Source: an uncultured Pelagibacteraceae bacterium
GTDB lineage: Bacteria > Pseudomonadota > Alphaproteobacteria > Pelagibacterales > Pelagibacteraceae
Reading direction: 5' to 3'
NCBI GenBank assembly: GCA_902617025.1
Contig: CACMVB010000003.1
Location: 62,001-126,000, forward strand
Length of the DNA stretch: 64,000 nucleotides
The translations under genes were made by a program, and so were the position numbers. Under the pieces are notes generated by a model. It saw only the letters and a list, made by a program, of their open reading frames with translations, had not been told where the DNA came from and ran no database searches. Below, piece after piece: positions 1 through 9,245 of this stretch; the stretch's first letter is position 1; each line of letters begins with the position of its first letter.

Positions 1-1
1 A

Positions 2-46
2 TTAGGTCAAGAACTAGAGAAAACAGGTTATGAAAATTTGAAATAA
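2..46 (+). CDS. sufC: SufC, SUF system ATPase (C-terminal tail only)
   Basis: Only the last 14 codons and the stop are in the window. The visible peptide ends in GQELEKTGYENLK, which resembles the C-terminus of SufC, the ABC-type ATPase of the SufBCD Fe-S scaffold. The TAA stop at 44-46 overlaps the ATG of sufD by one base (TAATG), so the two genes are translationally coupled. The identification rests on this short tail plus the sufD-sufS context; the ATPase motifs lie outside the window. Confidence 0.8.
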   Translation, partial: LGQELEKTGYENLK

Positions 47-1290
47 TGGAACAATTATTCAACATAGATTTTAAAAGAATAAATTCCTCGAATGATAAAG
101 AGGCAGCAGATAGAAAAAAAAATTTTGAATTATTTTTAAAAAGAGGTCTTCCAAATAAAAAAAATGAAAATTGGAAATTTTCTGACCTAAACTATATTAT
201 TAGTAAGAATTTCAAGAATATCAGAAATAACGATGAGTATAAATTGGATGAACAAATTGAATCAATTCATGATTTTGATCATAATAAAGTTATTCTTGTA
301 AATGGATCATTGAAATCTTATGATTTAAATTTCGAGGAAAAAGAAAAAGTAAAAATTGAAACTTTAAAATCACTTGAGGATTTTCATGATCAGTCAAAAA
401 ATAATCTCGATTATCTTAATAAAGCTTTATCTATTGGCGGGTTTAACTTGGAAGTTCAACAAAACTACAAATGTAAAAAACCAATAATAATTTATAATTA
501 TTTTACCGCAAACTTAAATAATAAAATTATCAATAACTCAAATAAGATTAAAGTAAGTCAAAATTCCGAACTAACTTTAATCGAATATAATATTGGTGAA
601 AAAAGTAAATTTGTTAAAAATACCTTTGAAAAAATTTATATCGATAAAGGTGCAGTTTTTAAAAATATTATTTTACAAAAAAAAAAATTTAACGGTTATT
701 TTTATAAGAATATTTCTGGTATACAAGATTATAACTCGAGCTATCAAAATTTCATATTAAGTTCAGGACTTAAATTTAATAAAATTGAGATTGATATGAT
801 CCTGGAAAAAGAGAAAAGTAGTTGTCATATTTTATCTGGATTAAATTTAAGCAAAGAGGAACATCAGGAAATTAAAACTCAAATTAATCATTTGGCGCCA
901 AATTGTAAAAGTTATCAAAAAATTAAAAATGTTTTAGAAAGTGATAGCAAGGGAGTTTACCAAGGAAAAATATTTGTTAAAGATATTGCTCAAAAAACAG
1001 ACGCATATCAACTAAGCAAAGCTCTAATTTTAAATGATCAAGCTGAATTCAATGCTAAGCCAGAGCTAGAAATTTATGCTGATGATGTAAAATGTTCTCA
1101 CGGGTCCTCTTCCGGTAGCATAGACGAGGAAGCTATACATTATTTAATGACTAGAGGAATTGAATTTAGGGAAGCAAAAAAACTTTTGATTAAAGGTTTT
1201 CTAAATGAAATTTTTGACAACATACCTGAAGAGAAAATTAGAACTTTTCTAGAAAAAAGCATAGCGGTACAGATTGATGAAATTCGATAA
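46..1290 (+). CDS. sufD: SufD, Fe-S cluster assembly scaffold subunit
   Basis: SufD forms the SufBC2D complex, a cytoplasmic scaffold on which Fe-S clusters are built. The 414-residue protein has the family layout: a variable N-terminal helical part (about 1-130), a central beta-helix core, and a conserved C-terminal segment with SDSKGVYQGKIFVKDIAQKT at roughly 300-320, then ADDVKCSHGSSSGSIDEEAIHYLMTRG, where the CSHG histidine and cysteine are the interface residues of the SufB/SufD family. Length is normal for alphaproteobacterial SufD. It starts on the overlapping TAATG with sufC and overlaps sufS by 14 bases. SufB is the main alternative, but SufB is longer and has a different N-terminus. 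Confidence 0.93.
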   Translation: MEQLFNIDFKRINSSNDKEAADRKKNFELFLKRGLPNKKNENWKFSDLNYIISKNFKNIRNNDEYKLDEQIESIHDFDHNKVILVNGSLKSYDLNFEEKEKVKIETLKSLEDFHDQSKNNLDYLNKALSIGGFNLEVQQNYKCKKPIIIYNYFTANLNNKIINNSNKIKVSQNSELTLIEYNIGEKSKFVKNTFEKIYIDKGAVFKNIILQKKKFNGYFYKNISGIQDYNSSYQNFILSSGLKFNKIEIDMILEKEKSSCHILSGLNLSKEEHQEIKTQINHLAPNCKSYQKIKNVLESDSKGVYQGKIFVKDIAQKTDAYQLSKALILNDQAEFNAKPELEIYADDVKCSHGSSSGSIDEEAIHYLMTRGIEFREAKKLLIKGFLNEIFDNIPEEKIRTFLEKSIAVQIDEIR

Positions 1291-2494
1291 TATAAAATCA
1301 AAATTTCCAATTTTTAAACAAAAGATTAAAGGTAAACCTTTAATTTACCTAGATAGCGCTAATTCTTCTCAAAAACCAAAAGCAGTAATAGATGAGATGT
1401 CTAGATTTTATGAAACTGAATTTTCGAATGTAGGAAGAAGCGTACATACCTTAGCAGTTAAAGCCACAAACAAATTTGAAGAAACTAGAGATTTAGTAAA
1501 ATCTTATATAAACGCTCAGTATAGGGAAGAAATAATTTTTACAAAAGGAGCTACAGATGCAATTAATTTAGTTGCTAGCACTTACGGAGAAAAATTTATT
1601 AAAGAAGGTGATGAAATTCTTGTGACTGAGTTAGAGCATCATTCAAATTATGTGCCTTGGCATTATTTAAGAAAAAAAAAGGGAGCAGTAATTAAATTTG
1701 CATCTGTAAATGAAAATGGTGAAATAGATATCGATGAGTTTAAAAAACAAATTACCGAAAAAACTAAGATGATTGCTTTTACTCATATTTCGAATGTGAC
1801 AGGAACTATTATGCCTATAAAAAAGGTTACTGATTTAGCTAAATCAAAAAACATTCCGGTTTTAATTGATGGGACGCAGGGTGCGCCTCACTCAGCTCTA
1901 GATGTACAAGATTTAGGTTGTGATTTTTATGCTATTTCGTGTCACAAAATGTATGGTCCAAATGGATTAGGTATTCTATATGCTAAAAAAAAATGGGTGG
2001 ATGAATTACCTCCTTATCAAGGAGGCGGAGGAATGATTAATGAAGTAAAAAAGGATGAAATCACTTACGCCGACTCGCCTAATAAATTTGAAGCAGGAAC
2101 AATGCAAACTGCAGAGGTAGTAGCTTTTGCAAAATCAATAAAGTTTGTTCAAGATTTTGGAATAAAAAATATTGAAAAACATGAAAGTCAAATTCTTGAG
2201 CATGGTTTAGAAATATTAAGAAAAGACAATTCTGTAAAAATTATAGGCAATCCAAAAAATAGAGCATCTATAATTTCTTTCACAATAAAGGGAATTCACC
2301 CTCATGACATAGCTACAATTTTAGATGATGATGGTGTTGCAATTCGAGCTGGCCACCACTGTTGTCAAATTTTACATGATAAATTAGGCATCCCTGCTTC
2401 TGCGAGAGCTTCAATTGGAGTTTATAACAACAAAGAAGATATTGAGATTCTAAGTGAGTCAATTAAAAAATGTAAGAAAGTATTTCAGATTTAA
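1277..2494 (+). CDS. sufS: SufS, cysteine desulfurase (class II)
   Basis: PLP-dependent enzyme that takes sulfur from cysteine as a persulfide and passes it to the SufU/SufBCD scaffold. Visible hallmarks are the N-terminal YLDSANSSQKP segment, the PLP lysine in SCHKMYGPNG, the ELEHHSNYVPW motif near residue 120, and the catalytic loop RAGHHCCQ, whose cysteine near residue 362 carries the persulfide. About 405 residues is normal for the class. I chose the ATG at 1277 rather than the adjacent in-frame TTG at 1274. The gene overlaps sufD by 14 bases and abuts sufU (TAA followed directly by ATG), so the operon is tightly coupled. Confidence 0.95.
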   Translation: MKFDNIKSKFPIFKQKIKGKPLIYLDSANSSQKPKAVIDEMSRFYETEFSNVGRSVHTLAVKATNKFEETRDLVKSYINAQYREEIIFTKGATDAINLVASTYGEKFIKEGDEILVTELEHHSNYVPWHYLRKKKGAVIKFASVNENGEIDIDEFKKQITEKTKMIAFTHISNVTGTIMPIKKVTDLAKSKNIPVLIDGTQGAPHSALDVQDLGCDFYAISCHKMYGPNGLGILYAKKKWVDELPPYQGGGGMINEVKKDEITYADSPNKFEAGTMQTAEVVAFAKSIKFVQDFGIKNIEKHESQILEHGLEILRKDNSVKIIGNPKNRASIISFTIKGIHPHDIATILDDDGVAIRAGHHCCQILHDKLGIPASARASIGVYNNKEDIEILSESIKKCKKVFQI

Positions 2495-2953
2495 ATGGAG
2501 TTAAAAGAATTATATCAGGAAATTATTTTAGATCACGCAAAGAATCCTAGGAACAAAGGTAAATGCGAAGGATACAATCATGATGCTAAAGCTCACAATC
2601 CTCTTTGCGGAGATAAAGTTCATATTTATTTAAAATTAGACAAAGATAAAAGTATTTCAGGTCTAAGTTTTGAAGGCGAGGGGTGTGCAATATCTTTGGC
2701 ATCAGCCTCAATTCTTACAGATACTTTAAAAGGTAGAGATTTACAATTTTCAAAAAAGGTGACTGAAGACTTTTTAAATATGTTAAAAAATAAATCAAAA
2801 ATCACTTTAAACAGCTTATCAAAAGATCAGATTACAACTATTTCCTCTCTATCAGGAGTTCAGGAATTTCCAATGAGAGTCAAATGTGCAACTATGGCGT
2901 GGCATACGCTCCTATCGGCGCTAGAAAAAAAGGTTCAAAATAATAATGAGTGA
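2495..2953 (+). CDS. sufU: SufU-type Fe-S / sulfur relay scaffold
   Basis: A 152-residue IscU-fold protein that accepts the SufS persulfide. Ligands are visible as C38 and D40 (NPLCGDK), C64 (GEGCAIS) and C131 (RVKCATMAW). The insertion of about 20 residues between the second and third cysteine and the lack of the IscU LPPVK motif place it in the SufU rather than the IscU class. SufU proteins bind Zn and stimulate SufS in Gram-positive bacteria; that role here is inferred. It follows sufS with no gap and overlaps sufT by 8 bases. Confidence 0.88.
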   Translation: MELKELYQEIILDHAKNPRNKGKCEGYNHDAKAHNPLCGDKVHIYLKLDKDKSISGLSFEGEGCAISLASASILTDTLKGRDLQFSKKVTEDFLNMLKNKSKITLNSLSKDQITTISSLSGVQEFPMRVKCATMAWHTLLSALEKKVQNNNE

Positions 2954-3248
2954 GTTGAAAGAAAAAATTATTACTGAAATCAAAAAAATTTATGATCCAG
3001 AAATTCCAGTTAATATTTATGAATTAGGTTTAATATACAAAATCGAAGTTAATGAAGAGAATAAAGCGATTATTGAAATGACATTAACTTCACCAAACTG
3101 CCCAGTAGCTGAAAGTTTGCCTAATTCTGTAAAAAATAATATACTAAAAATTGAGGGTATAAAGGATGTTGATCTTAAATTAGTTTGGGACCCTCCTTGG
3201 ACAAAAGATAAAATGTCAGAGGCAGCAAAATTAGAGTTAAATTTATGA
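2946..3248 (+). CDS. sufT: SufT-like MIP18 (DUF59) family protein
   Basis: A 100-residue single-domain protein of the MIP18/DUF59 family, which helps mature and deliver Fe-S clusters in the cytoplasm. The family signature DPEIPVNIYELGLIY is at residues 17-31, and the conserved TSPNCP with C52 follows in the core. The C-terminal VWDPPWTKDKMSEAAK is also typical. SufT in many bacteria has an N-terminal extension with a DPCCP-type motif that is absent here, so this is the short version. It overlaps sufU by 8 bases and sufA by 4 (ATGA). Confidence 0.88.
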   Translation: MSELKEKIITEIKKIYDPEIPVNIYELGLIYKIEVNEENKAIIEMTLTSPNCPVAESLPNSVKNNILKIEGIKDVDLKLVWDPPWTKDKMSEAAKLELNL

Positions 3249-3580
3249 GCGAACAAGTAATTAAATTAAGTAATAATGCGGCGGAGAGAATTAAACAAAT
3301 TATGTCTAAAGCTGAGAAATCTGCGATAGGTGTACGGGTAGGAGTGAAATCTGGTGGCTGCGCAGGCATGTCCTACATAATGGAGTACGCAAAAGAAATT
3401 AAACCAAATGAGGAAATTATAGAGGATAAAGGAGTAAAAGTTTTTATTGATCCTAAAGCTATAATGTATTTGTTAGGTACTGAAATGGATTATAAAAAAG
3501 AACAATTTTCTTCTCAGTTCGTATTCAAAAATCCAAATGAAACTGAGAGATGTGGTTGCGGAGAGTCTTTTAAAATTTAG
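3245..3580 (+). CDS. sufA: SufA/ErpA-type A-type Fe-S carrier
   Basis: HesB/IscA-family protein of 111 residues that carries Fe-S clusters from the SufBCD scaffold to apoproteins. The three ligand cysteines are C39 (SGGCAGMSY) and the C-terminal pair C103 and C105 (ERCGCGESF). Its place at the end of the suf operon supports SufA rather than a stand-alone ErpA, although the sequence alone cannot separate the two. The start overlaps sufT by 4 bases. Its stop runs into the convergent glnA stop with a 4-base overlap and no room for an intrinsic terminator. Confidence 0.88.
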   Translation: MSEQVIKLSNNAAERIKQIMSKAEKSAIGVRVGVKSGGCAGMSYIMEYAKEIKPNEEIIEDKGVKVFIDPKAIMYLLGTEMDYKKEQFSSQFVFKNPNETERCGCGESFKI

Positions 3581-4983
3581 CCGCTGTAATACATTTCAAA
3601 TTCTATAGGATGTGGCGTGTGTTCGAAATTGTAAATTTCTTGGAATTTCAATTCAATGTATGCATCGATCTGATCATCAGTAAATACACCACCTTCAGTT
3701 AGAAATTTTCTATCTTTATCTAAATTTTGCATTGCCTCTCTTAAAGATCCGCATACTGTTGGAAGTTTTTTTACTTCGTCCTCAGATAAAGAATATAGGT
3801 CCTGATCAAAAGCTTTACCTGGATCAATTTTATTTTTAATTCCATCAATACCCGCCATTAACATTGACGCAAAAGTTAGATAAGGATTTCCTGCAGCATC
3901 TGGAAATCTAATTTCCATTCTAGCTGCTTTTGGGTTCATTATCACCGGAATTCTGCATGAAGCAGATCTATTTCTAGCTGAGTAAGCTAAAATAACTGGA
4001 GCTTCGAATCCAGGGATTAATCTTTTGTAGCTGTTTGTTGTGGCGTTTGAAAAAGCATTGATTGCTCTTGCATGTTTTAAAATTCCACCAATGTAATATA
4101 ATGCTTCCTTGGATAAACCAGCATACTCTTTTCCCATAAATACTGGTGTACTACCTTTCCAAATAGATTGATGACAATGCATTCCAGATCCATTATCCCC
4201 TTTTACAGGTTTAGGCATAAACGTTGCCGTTTTTCCAAAAGAATGTGTTACCATTTGCACAGCGTATTTATAAAGCTGAACGTTGTCTGCTTGATCTGTT
4301 AACGTTCCAAAGTACATCCCTAATTCGTGTTGGCTTGGAGCAACTTCGTGGTGATGTTTTTCTACTTTGACACCCATATCTTTAAGTGCTTTTAAATACT
4401 CACCTCTCATATCTTGTGCGCTATCAACCGGAGGTACTGGAAAATATCCACCTTTAATTCCTGGTCTGTGACCCATATTACCATTTTCGTATTTTTTCCC
4501 TGTATTGTAAGGTCCCTCTGAACTGTCAATGCTAAAGCTAGTTTCATTCATATCATTCTTAAATCTTACATCATCAAAAACAAAAAACTCAGGCTCAGGC
4601 CCAAAGTAAGATTTATCTCCAATACCAGTTTTCTTTAAATATGCCTCTGCTTTTTTAGCTGTTCCTCTAGGATCTCTTTCGTAAGGATTTTTTTTCACCG
4701 CATCTAAAATATCGCAAAATATGTTAAGTGTTGTATGAGAATTAAAAGGATCAATTATTGGTCTATTTAAATCTGGTTTTAAAATCATATCTGACTCATT
4801 AATTGCCTTCCATCCAGCAATCGATGAGCCGTCAAAAAACACTCCATTATCCAACATATCCTCGTCAACTACTGTTGCGTCCATAGTTAAGTGCTGAAGT
4901 TTACCTTTAGGATCTGTAAATCTTAGATCCACATATTCAACCTGCTTATCTTTCATTAGTTTAACTATGTTTTTTGAACTCAT
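3577..4983 (-). CDS. glnA: Type I glutamine synthetase
   Basis: Condenses ammonium and glutamate to glutamine with ATP in the cytoplasm. The 468-residue protein matches bacterial GS-I beta in length. Visible motifs are FDGSSIAGW near residue 50, KHHHEVAPSQHE and GSGMHCHQS in the active site, and NRSASCRIP in the nucleotide region. The adenylylation tyrosine is at residue 397 in DLYSLSEDE, exactly the position modified by GlnE, so post-translational control by adenylylation is expected. The ATG has a good Shine-Dalgarno sequence (AGGAG, at 4989-4993 on the minus strand). No glnB lies next to it, unlike in many alphaproteobacteria. The 3' end overlaps sufA by 4 bases. Confidence 0.96.
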   Translation of the reverse strand: MSSKNIVKLMKDKQVEYVDLRFTDPKGKLQHLTMDATVVDEDMLDNGVFFDGSSIAGWKAINESDMILKPDLNRPIIDPFNSHTTLNIFCDILDAVKKNPYERDPRGTAKKAEAYLKKTGIGDKSYFGPEPEFFVFDDVRFKNDMNETSFSIDSSEGPYNTGKKYENGNMGHRPGIKGGYFPVPPVDSAQDMRGEYLKALKDMGVKVEKHHHEVAPSQHELGMYFGTLTDQADNVQLYKYAVQMVTHSFGKTATFMPKPVKGDNGSGMHCHQSIWKGSTPVFMGKEYAGLSKEALYYIGGILKHARAINAFSNATTNSYKRLIPGFEAPVILAYSARNRSASCRIPVIMNPKAARMEIRFPDAAGNPYLTFASMLMAGIDGIKNKIDPGKAFDQDLYSLSEDEVKKLPTVCGSLREAMQNLDKDRKFLTEGGVFTDDQIDAYIELKFQEIYNFEHTPHPIEFEMYYSG

Positions 4984-5109
4984 TTTGCTCCTTTAATTTA
5001 AAAATTTGTTTTATTTTCGAAACGAACATATATAAGGGGCTTCTTTAGAGTATAATTAAAAATATATATCAGCTATGCATTTATCACATATCCAAATTCA
5101 AAGCTTTCT
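4984..5109. other. Divergent intergenic region glnA / EamA exporter
   Basis: This 126-base gap must hold the promoters of glnA (-) and the exporter gene (+). A perfect TATAAT lies on the plus strand at 5051-5056 but without a recognisable -35 at the right distance. On the minus strand a TATACT-like box sits in the same AT-rich patch. A short inverted repeat TTCG-AAA-CGAA lies at about 5017-5027. I could not match the region to a known glutamine riboswitch or to a clear NtrC site. Confidence 0.35.
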
Positions 5110-5988
5110 ATGAGAGAAGCAAATACATTAGATTTTTCATTACTAATTTTATTAGCTATGATCTGGGGATCATCTTTTTTTAATATCAAAATAGCTACAT
5201 ATTCTTATGAACCAATCACACTTGCCTTAGTAAGAGTAATATTTGCAAGCATACCATTGTTAATTTTATGTAAAATTAGTGAAATTAAAATTGAGGCGTT
5301 CAGCCAAAATTGGAGTTGGTATGCTCTAATAGGACTATTTAATATTGCAATACCTTTTGTTCTAATTGCCATAGGAACTGCAGAAATTAATAGTTATCTT
5401 GCAGCTATACTAATGAGTACGACGCCTTTGAGCGGATCAATACTCGCACATTTTTTTACGAAAGATGAAAAATTATCATATCTTAAATCATTGGGTGTTT
5501 TGATTGGTTTCAGTGGAATTATATTATTATTTTTTGACAAAGTTATCATAAATAATGACAATTTTATTTATGCCTTAATCACTATTTTAGGTTCTACATT
5601 TTACTGTATTGGAGGTTTATTAACTTTAAAATTAAAAAATAAAAAAAATGAAAATGTTACAACTTCTACTACTTTATGGTCAGTAATTTTCCTTCTTCCT
5701 TTTTCATTAATTCTAGAAACACCATGGAATTCTTCCCCAACTTTAGCTTCTACTCTTTCATTATTATATTTAGGAGTTATAGCAACTGGATTCGCTTGGT
5801 TGATTAGATTTAGAATATTGACAGTAAATGGTCTAGTTTTTCAAACTCAAGTAGCCTATTTAATCCCAATTTTTGGAATTATATTTGGTTATTTTCTTAT
5901 GGATGAAATTATTACCTGGAAAGTAATAGTATCATTGGTTGTAATACTTATTGGAATTTATATATTTAAAAAAAACAATAAAGGATAA
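5110..5988 (+). CDS. EamA/DMT-family transporter
   Basis: A 292-residue inner-membrane protein of the drug/metabolite transporter superfamily with two EamA repeats and about ten predicted membrane helices. The first repeat opens with LILLAMIWGSSFFNIKIA, the usual N-terminal EamA signature. The second begins near residue 150 after a short polar loop (LKNKKNEN), and the last helix is followed by a positively charged tail. Family members mostly export amino acids or other small metabolites, or take part in uptake of nucleotide sugars; the substrate cannot be read from the sequence. It is divergent from glnA and 8 bases ahead of the next gene, so the two plus-strand genes are probably co-transcribed. 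Confidence 0.88.
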   Translation: MREANTLDFSLLILLAMIWGSSFFNIKIATYSYEPITLALVRVIFASIPLLILCKISEIKIEAFSQNWSWYALIGLFNIAIPFVLIAIGTAEINSYLAAILMSTTPLSGSILAHFFTKDEKLSYLKSLGVLIGFSGIILLFFDKVIINNDNFIYALITILGSTFYCIGGLLTLKLKNKKNENVTTSTTLWSVIFLLPFSLILETPWNSSPTLASTLSLLYLGVIATGFAWLIRFRILTVNGLVFQTQVAYLIPIFGIIFGYFLMDEIITWKVIVSLVVILIGIYIFKKNNKG

Positions 5989-5996
5989 ATATTTAA

Positions 5997-7058
5997 ATGG
6001 GCACAGAGTCAATTGAAGCAAGTTTTCTTTCAATTTTTGCTTTAATAAGTTTTTTTATTTTTTTACTTACAAGTAAATATTCTCATAAATTTAGAGGAGG
6101 TGCTTTACTTGATAAAGATTTTTTGAAACCACAGGCTTTTCATGAAATTCCAGTCACACGAAGCGGAGGTATAGCTGTAATTATTTGTTTGAGTATTTTT
6201 TTTATAATTTATAACTTGTTATACTCAAAAATTTTATATGACTATATCTTAATAAGCTATTCAGTATTTTTACTAGGTTTTTTAGATGATTTAAGAATAA
6301 ATATAAAACCATTGAAAAGATTGATGGCAATGATATTTCTCCTTTTCTTATCAATATATTTCTTGCCAATAAAGATTTTAAATATCGATATTCCATTCTT
6401 AACCTCTTTAATGGCTAATCATTTATTTTCTTCAATATTTGTATTATTCTGTTTTTTATTTGTAATTAATGGAGCTAATTTAATTGATGGTTTTAATGGT
6501 TTATTATCAATTAATTTAATTATTATTAATATAATATTGACTTATATTAATATTGATAATCAAAATTTAGAATTTTCAATTTTACTTATTTCTCAAATAA
6601 TAATTCTTTTATCTTTTCTATTATTTAACTTTCCAAATGCAAAAATTTTTTTAGGTGACAGTGGCGCTTATACAATGGGAGCTTTGACTGGTTTAAATAC
6701 AATAATTACAAATAATTTAAATCCTAGTATATCTTCGTTCTTCTTTTGCACTCTTTTATTTTATCTTTTTTTTGAGGTATTTTTCTCTTTTTTAAGAAAA
6801 TTAATTCAAAAAAAATCTCCTATTTATCCAGACAATAAACATTTACACATGCTTAGCTTTTATAAATTTTCAAGCATTTATGGAAAAAATAAAGGTAATT
6901 ATTTTAATTCAGTTATTATAAATCTTTTTTATTTGGTTCTAATTATTCCTGGGTTGTATTTTTTATATGATCCTCAATTAAGCAGGTATTGGTTTTTCAT
7001 CTTATTGTTAATTTATCTAATAATATATTCTAGACTTTATCGTTTAATTGAAAATTAA
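5997..7058 (+). CDS. Polyprenyl-phosphate sugar-1-phosphate transferase (GT4, WecA/MraY family)
   Basis: A 353-residue polytopic membrane enzyme that moves a sugar-1-phosphate from UDP-sugar to a polyprenyl phosphate, the first step of surface glycan assembly. The family landmarks appear in order: ARSGGIA-like TRSGGIAVI near residue 55, LLGFLDDLR with the Asp pair near 98, NGANLIDGFNGL near 155-165, FLGDSGAYTMG near 215, and a cytoplasmic HLHM near 280. About ten membrane helices are evident. The absence of MraY-specific loops and the presence of the DGFNGL form favour a WecA-like (N-acetylhexosamine) enzyme over MraY, but the exact sugar is not determined. It lies 27 bases upstream of tRNA-Leu. 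Confidence 0.85.
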   Translation: MGTESIEASFLSIFALISFFIFLLTSKYSHKFRGGALLDKDFLKPQAFHEIPVTRSGGIAVIICLSIFFIIYNLLYSKILYDYILISYSVFLLGFLDDLRINIKPLKRLMAMIFLLFLSIYFLPIKILNIDIPFLTSLMANHLFSSIFVLFCFLFVINGANLIDGFNGLLSINLIIINIILTYINIDNQNLEFSILLISQIIILLSFLLFNFPNAKIFLGDSGAYTMGALTGLNTIITNNLNPSISSFFFCTLLFYLFFEVFFSFLRKLIQKKSPIYPDNKHLHMLSFYKFSSIYGKNKGNYFNSVIINLFYLVLIIPGLYFLYDPQLSRYWFFILLLIYLIIYSRLYRLIEN

Positions 7059-7085
7059 ATTGATATATAAAAACGATTACTAATT

Positions 7086-7170
7086 GGGCAAGTGGCGGAA
7101 TTGGTATACGCGCTGGTCTTAGAAACCAGTGCCGCAAGGCTTAAGAGTTCGAGTCTCTTCTTGCCCACCA
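7086..7170 (+). tRNA. tRNA-Leu (UAG)
   Basis: Class II tRNA with a long variable arm. The acceptor stem pairs GGGCAAG (7086-7092) with CTTGCCC (7160-7166), the discriminator is A, and CCA is encoded at 7168-7170. The anticodon stem CTGGT/ACCAG encloses loop CTTAGAA, giving anticodon TAG at 7120-7122. The T loop is GTTCGAG. The tig start codon follows only 7 bases after the encoded CCA, so the tRNA and tig very likely share a transcript. Confidence 0.97.
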
Positions 7171-7177
7171 AAATATT

Positions 7178-8548
7178 ATGAAAGTAGAAGTAAAATCAAA
7201 AAAAGGTTTAAGAACAATTTTATCTGTAATAGTTGATAAAAAAAATATACAGGCAAAAATGAATGAAAGAATTCAAGAGCTTCAAAAGGAGGTATCATTA
7301 AAAGGTTTCAGACCCGGTAAAGTTCCAGCAGAAGTAATAAAAAGTCAATTTGGAAAATCTATTTATGGGGAAGTAGTGGACAAGATTTTAAGAGATACGA
7401 CTACTAAGGCTATTGATGAAAAAAAATTAAAAGTTGCGGGTCAACCAAAAATTGACTTAAAACAGTTTGGAGAAGGAAAAGATTTGAACTATGAACTTCA
7501 GATAGATTGTTTGCCAAACGTAAATTTAAAAAGTTTTGATAAATTCAAAGCAACAAGTTTTAAATTAATAATTGAGGAAAAAATTATTGACGAAAAATTG
7601 AAAGAAATTGCAAATCAAAACAAACAGTTTGAAAATAAAAATAAAAATGAAAAAGCGATTAGTGGTGACCAGGTGATTTTTGATTACTCTGCAACAGTTG
7701 ATGGCAATAAATTTGAAGGAAGCGAGGGCAAGGGTGTACAGCTGGAGTTGGGCAAAGATCTTTTTTTAAAAGGATTCGACGAACAATTAATAGGGGTAAA
7801 AATAAATGATACTAAAATTTTAAGTGCTACACTTCCTGCTAATCATCCAAAAAAAGAACTAGCAAATAAAAAAACTAAATTTGAATGCAAAATTTTAAAT
7901 ATAAAAAAACCTATGGTAAGTAAAATTGATGACGATTTTGCAAAATTGATGGGAGCAAAAGATATTAAAGATTTGAAGTCTTTGATTGAAAAACAAATTA
8001 CAGGACAATATTCACAAGCATTAAACTCAATAACCAAAAAAGAGATTTTAGATCAAATAGAAAAAAATCATCAAGTTGAATTACCTCAAAACTTAATTGA
8101 TCAAGAAGTTTCAATAATGACTCAAAATCTTAAACCTGATGAAAAAGAGAAACATAAATCAAATAATGAAAAACTTGCAAGATCTAGAATAAAACTTGGA
8201 TTATTATTGAATGCATATGGAGAAAAAAACAATTTAAAAGTATCAGATGAAGAAGTTAGAAATGAGATACAGAAACAAATCAAAGGAATGCCTGGACAAG
8301 AAAAAATGGTAGTTGAGTATTATCAAAAAAATCCAAGTGCATCTCAGAGTTTAAAGGGCTCTTTGTATGAAGAAAAAATTATTGATCTTATTAAATCAAA
8401 AATTAATCTTTCTAGTAAAGAGATTAACTCAAAAGAAGCTGAAAAAATAATTACTGCATTCAATAAACCAAATATAGACACTGAAAAATCTAAAACCACA
8501 TCACCTGTAAAAAATAAGTTAAAAACAAAAAAAATTAGTAAAAAGTAA
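7178..8548 (+). CDS. tig: Trigger factor, ribosome-associated chaperone
   Basis: Binds at the ribosomal exit tunnel and shields nascent chains. The order of domains is the ribosome-binding domain with the signature [17 protein letters not shown] (about residues 44-60), the FKBP-type prolyl isomerase domain (about 160-245, with [11 protein letters not shown] and [11 protein letters not shown]), and the long helical C-terminal chaperone domain. At 456 residues it is slightly longer than the E. coli protein because of a Lys-rich tail (last 20 residues). The order tig-clpP-clpX-lon is a classic proteostasis cluster. No separate promoter is seen between tRNA-Leu and tig. Confidence 0.96.
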   Translation: MKVEVKSKKGLRTILSVIVDKKNIQAKMNERIQELQKEVSLKGFRPGKVPAEVIKSQFGKSIYGEVVDKILRDTTTKAIDEKKLKVAGQPKIDLKQFGEGKDLNYELQIDCLPNVNLKSFDKFKATSFKLIIEEKIIDEKLKEIANQNKQFENKNKNEKAISGDQVIFDYSATVDGNKFEGSEGKGVQLELGKDLFLKGFDEQLIGVKINDTKILSATLPANHPKKELANKKTKFECKILNIKKPMVSKIDDDFAKLMGAKDIKDLKSLIEKQITGQYSQALNSITKKEILDQIEKNHQVELPQNLIDQEVSIMTQNLKPDEKEKHKSNNEKLARSRIKLGLLLNAYGEKNNLKVSDEEVRNEIQKQIKGMPGQEKMVVEYYQKNPSASQSLKGSLYEEKIIDLIKSKINLSSKEINSKEAEKIITAFNKPNIDTEKSKTTSPVKNKLKTKKISKK

Positions 8549-8571
8549 TCAATAGTTGTATAAAAACAATT

Positions 8572-9183
8572 ATGAGTCGCGAATTAGAGGAAAAAATGAA
8601 CAGTCTCATTCCTATGGTTGTTGAACAATCAAGCAAAGGTGAAAGAGCTTATGATATTTATTCTAGACTGTTAAAAGAGAGAATTGTCTTTTTGGTGGGT
8701 CCAGTTAATGATGCTGTTGCATCTTTAGTAACAGCTCAACTATTGTTTTTAGAATCTGAAAACCCAAATAAAGAAATTAATTTTTATATAAATAGTCCTG
8801 GCGGTTTGGTTACTGCAGGTTTAGGAATTTATGATACAATGCAATATATAAATTCCCCAGTCTCAACCCTTTGCATCGGTCAAGCTTCTTCAATGGGTTC
8901 GTTTCTTTTAGCAGCTGGACAAAAAGGGAAAAGATATTCACTTCCTAATTCAAGAATTATGGTTCACCAACCATCAGCAGGCTTTCAGGGTCAAGCCACT
9001 GACATTCAAATACATGCTAAAGAAATTTTATCTTTAAAGGAAAGATTGAATAATATTTATTCAAAGCACACTGGAAAATCTTTAAAAGAAATTTCAGAGG
9101 CTTTAGAAAGAGATAACTTTATGACAGCTGATGAAGCAAAAAAATTTGGTTTGATTGACTCAGTTGTGGAAAAAAGAAGTTAA
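8572..9183 (+). CDS. clpP: ClpP, ATP-dependent protease proteolytic subunit
   Basis: Serine peptidase that forms the barrel of the ClpXP protease. The catalytic triad is complete: S107 in GQASSMGS, H132 in MVHQPSAG and D181 in ALERDNF. The YINSPGG motif of the handle region is at about 72-78. At 203 residues it matches the family, and no long propeptide is evident. The gene is 23 bases after tig and is followed by a 79-base gap that carries a promoter for clpX. Confidence 0.97.
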   Translation: MSRELEEKMNSLIPMVVEQSSKGERAYDIYSRLLKERIVFLVGPVNDAVASLVTAQLLFLESENPNKEINFYINSPGGLVTAGLGIYDTMQYINSPVSTLCIGQASSMGSFLLAAGQKGKRYSLPNSRIMVHQPSAGFQGQATDIQIHAKEILSLKERLNNIYSKHTGKSLKEISEALERDNFMTADEAKKFGLIDSVVEKRS

Positions 9184-9216
9184 ATCACAATATATAGATA
9201 TTAATACAACTTCACC

Positions 9217-9245
9217 TTGATAAGAAATAGTTAGAGATTTATATT
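9217..9245 (+). promoter_or_regulatory. Probable sigma-70 promoter of clpX
   Basis: TTGATA (9217-9222) and TATATT (9240-9245) are separated by 17 bases, each matching five of six consensus positions. The predicted start site is near 9252, giving a leader of about 11 bases before the clpX ATG at 9263. It would let clpX be transcribed independently of clpP. Confidence 0.5.

Noticed and set aside
4984..5109. Possible glutamine riboswitch or glnA leader RNA upstream of glnA
   Set aside because: I could not find the conserved core or a stable multi-helix fold; only a 4-pair inverted repeat and AT-rich boxes are visible.
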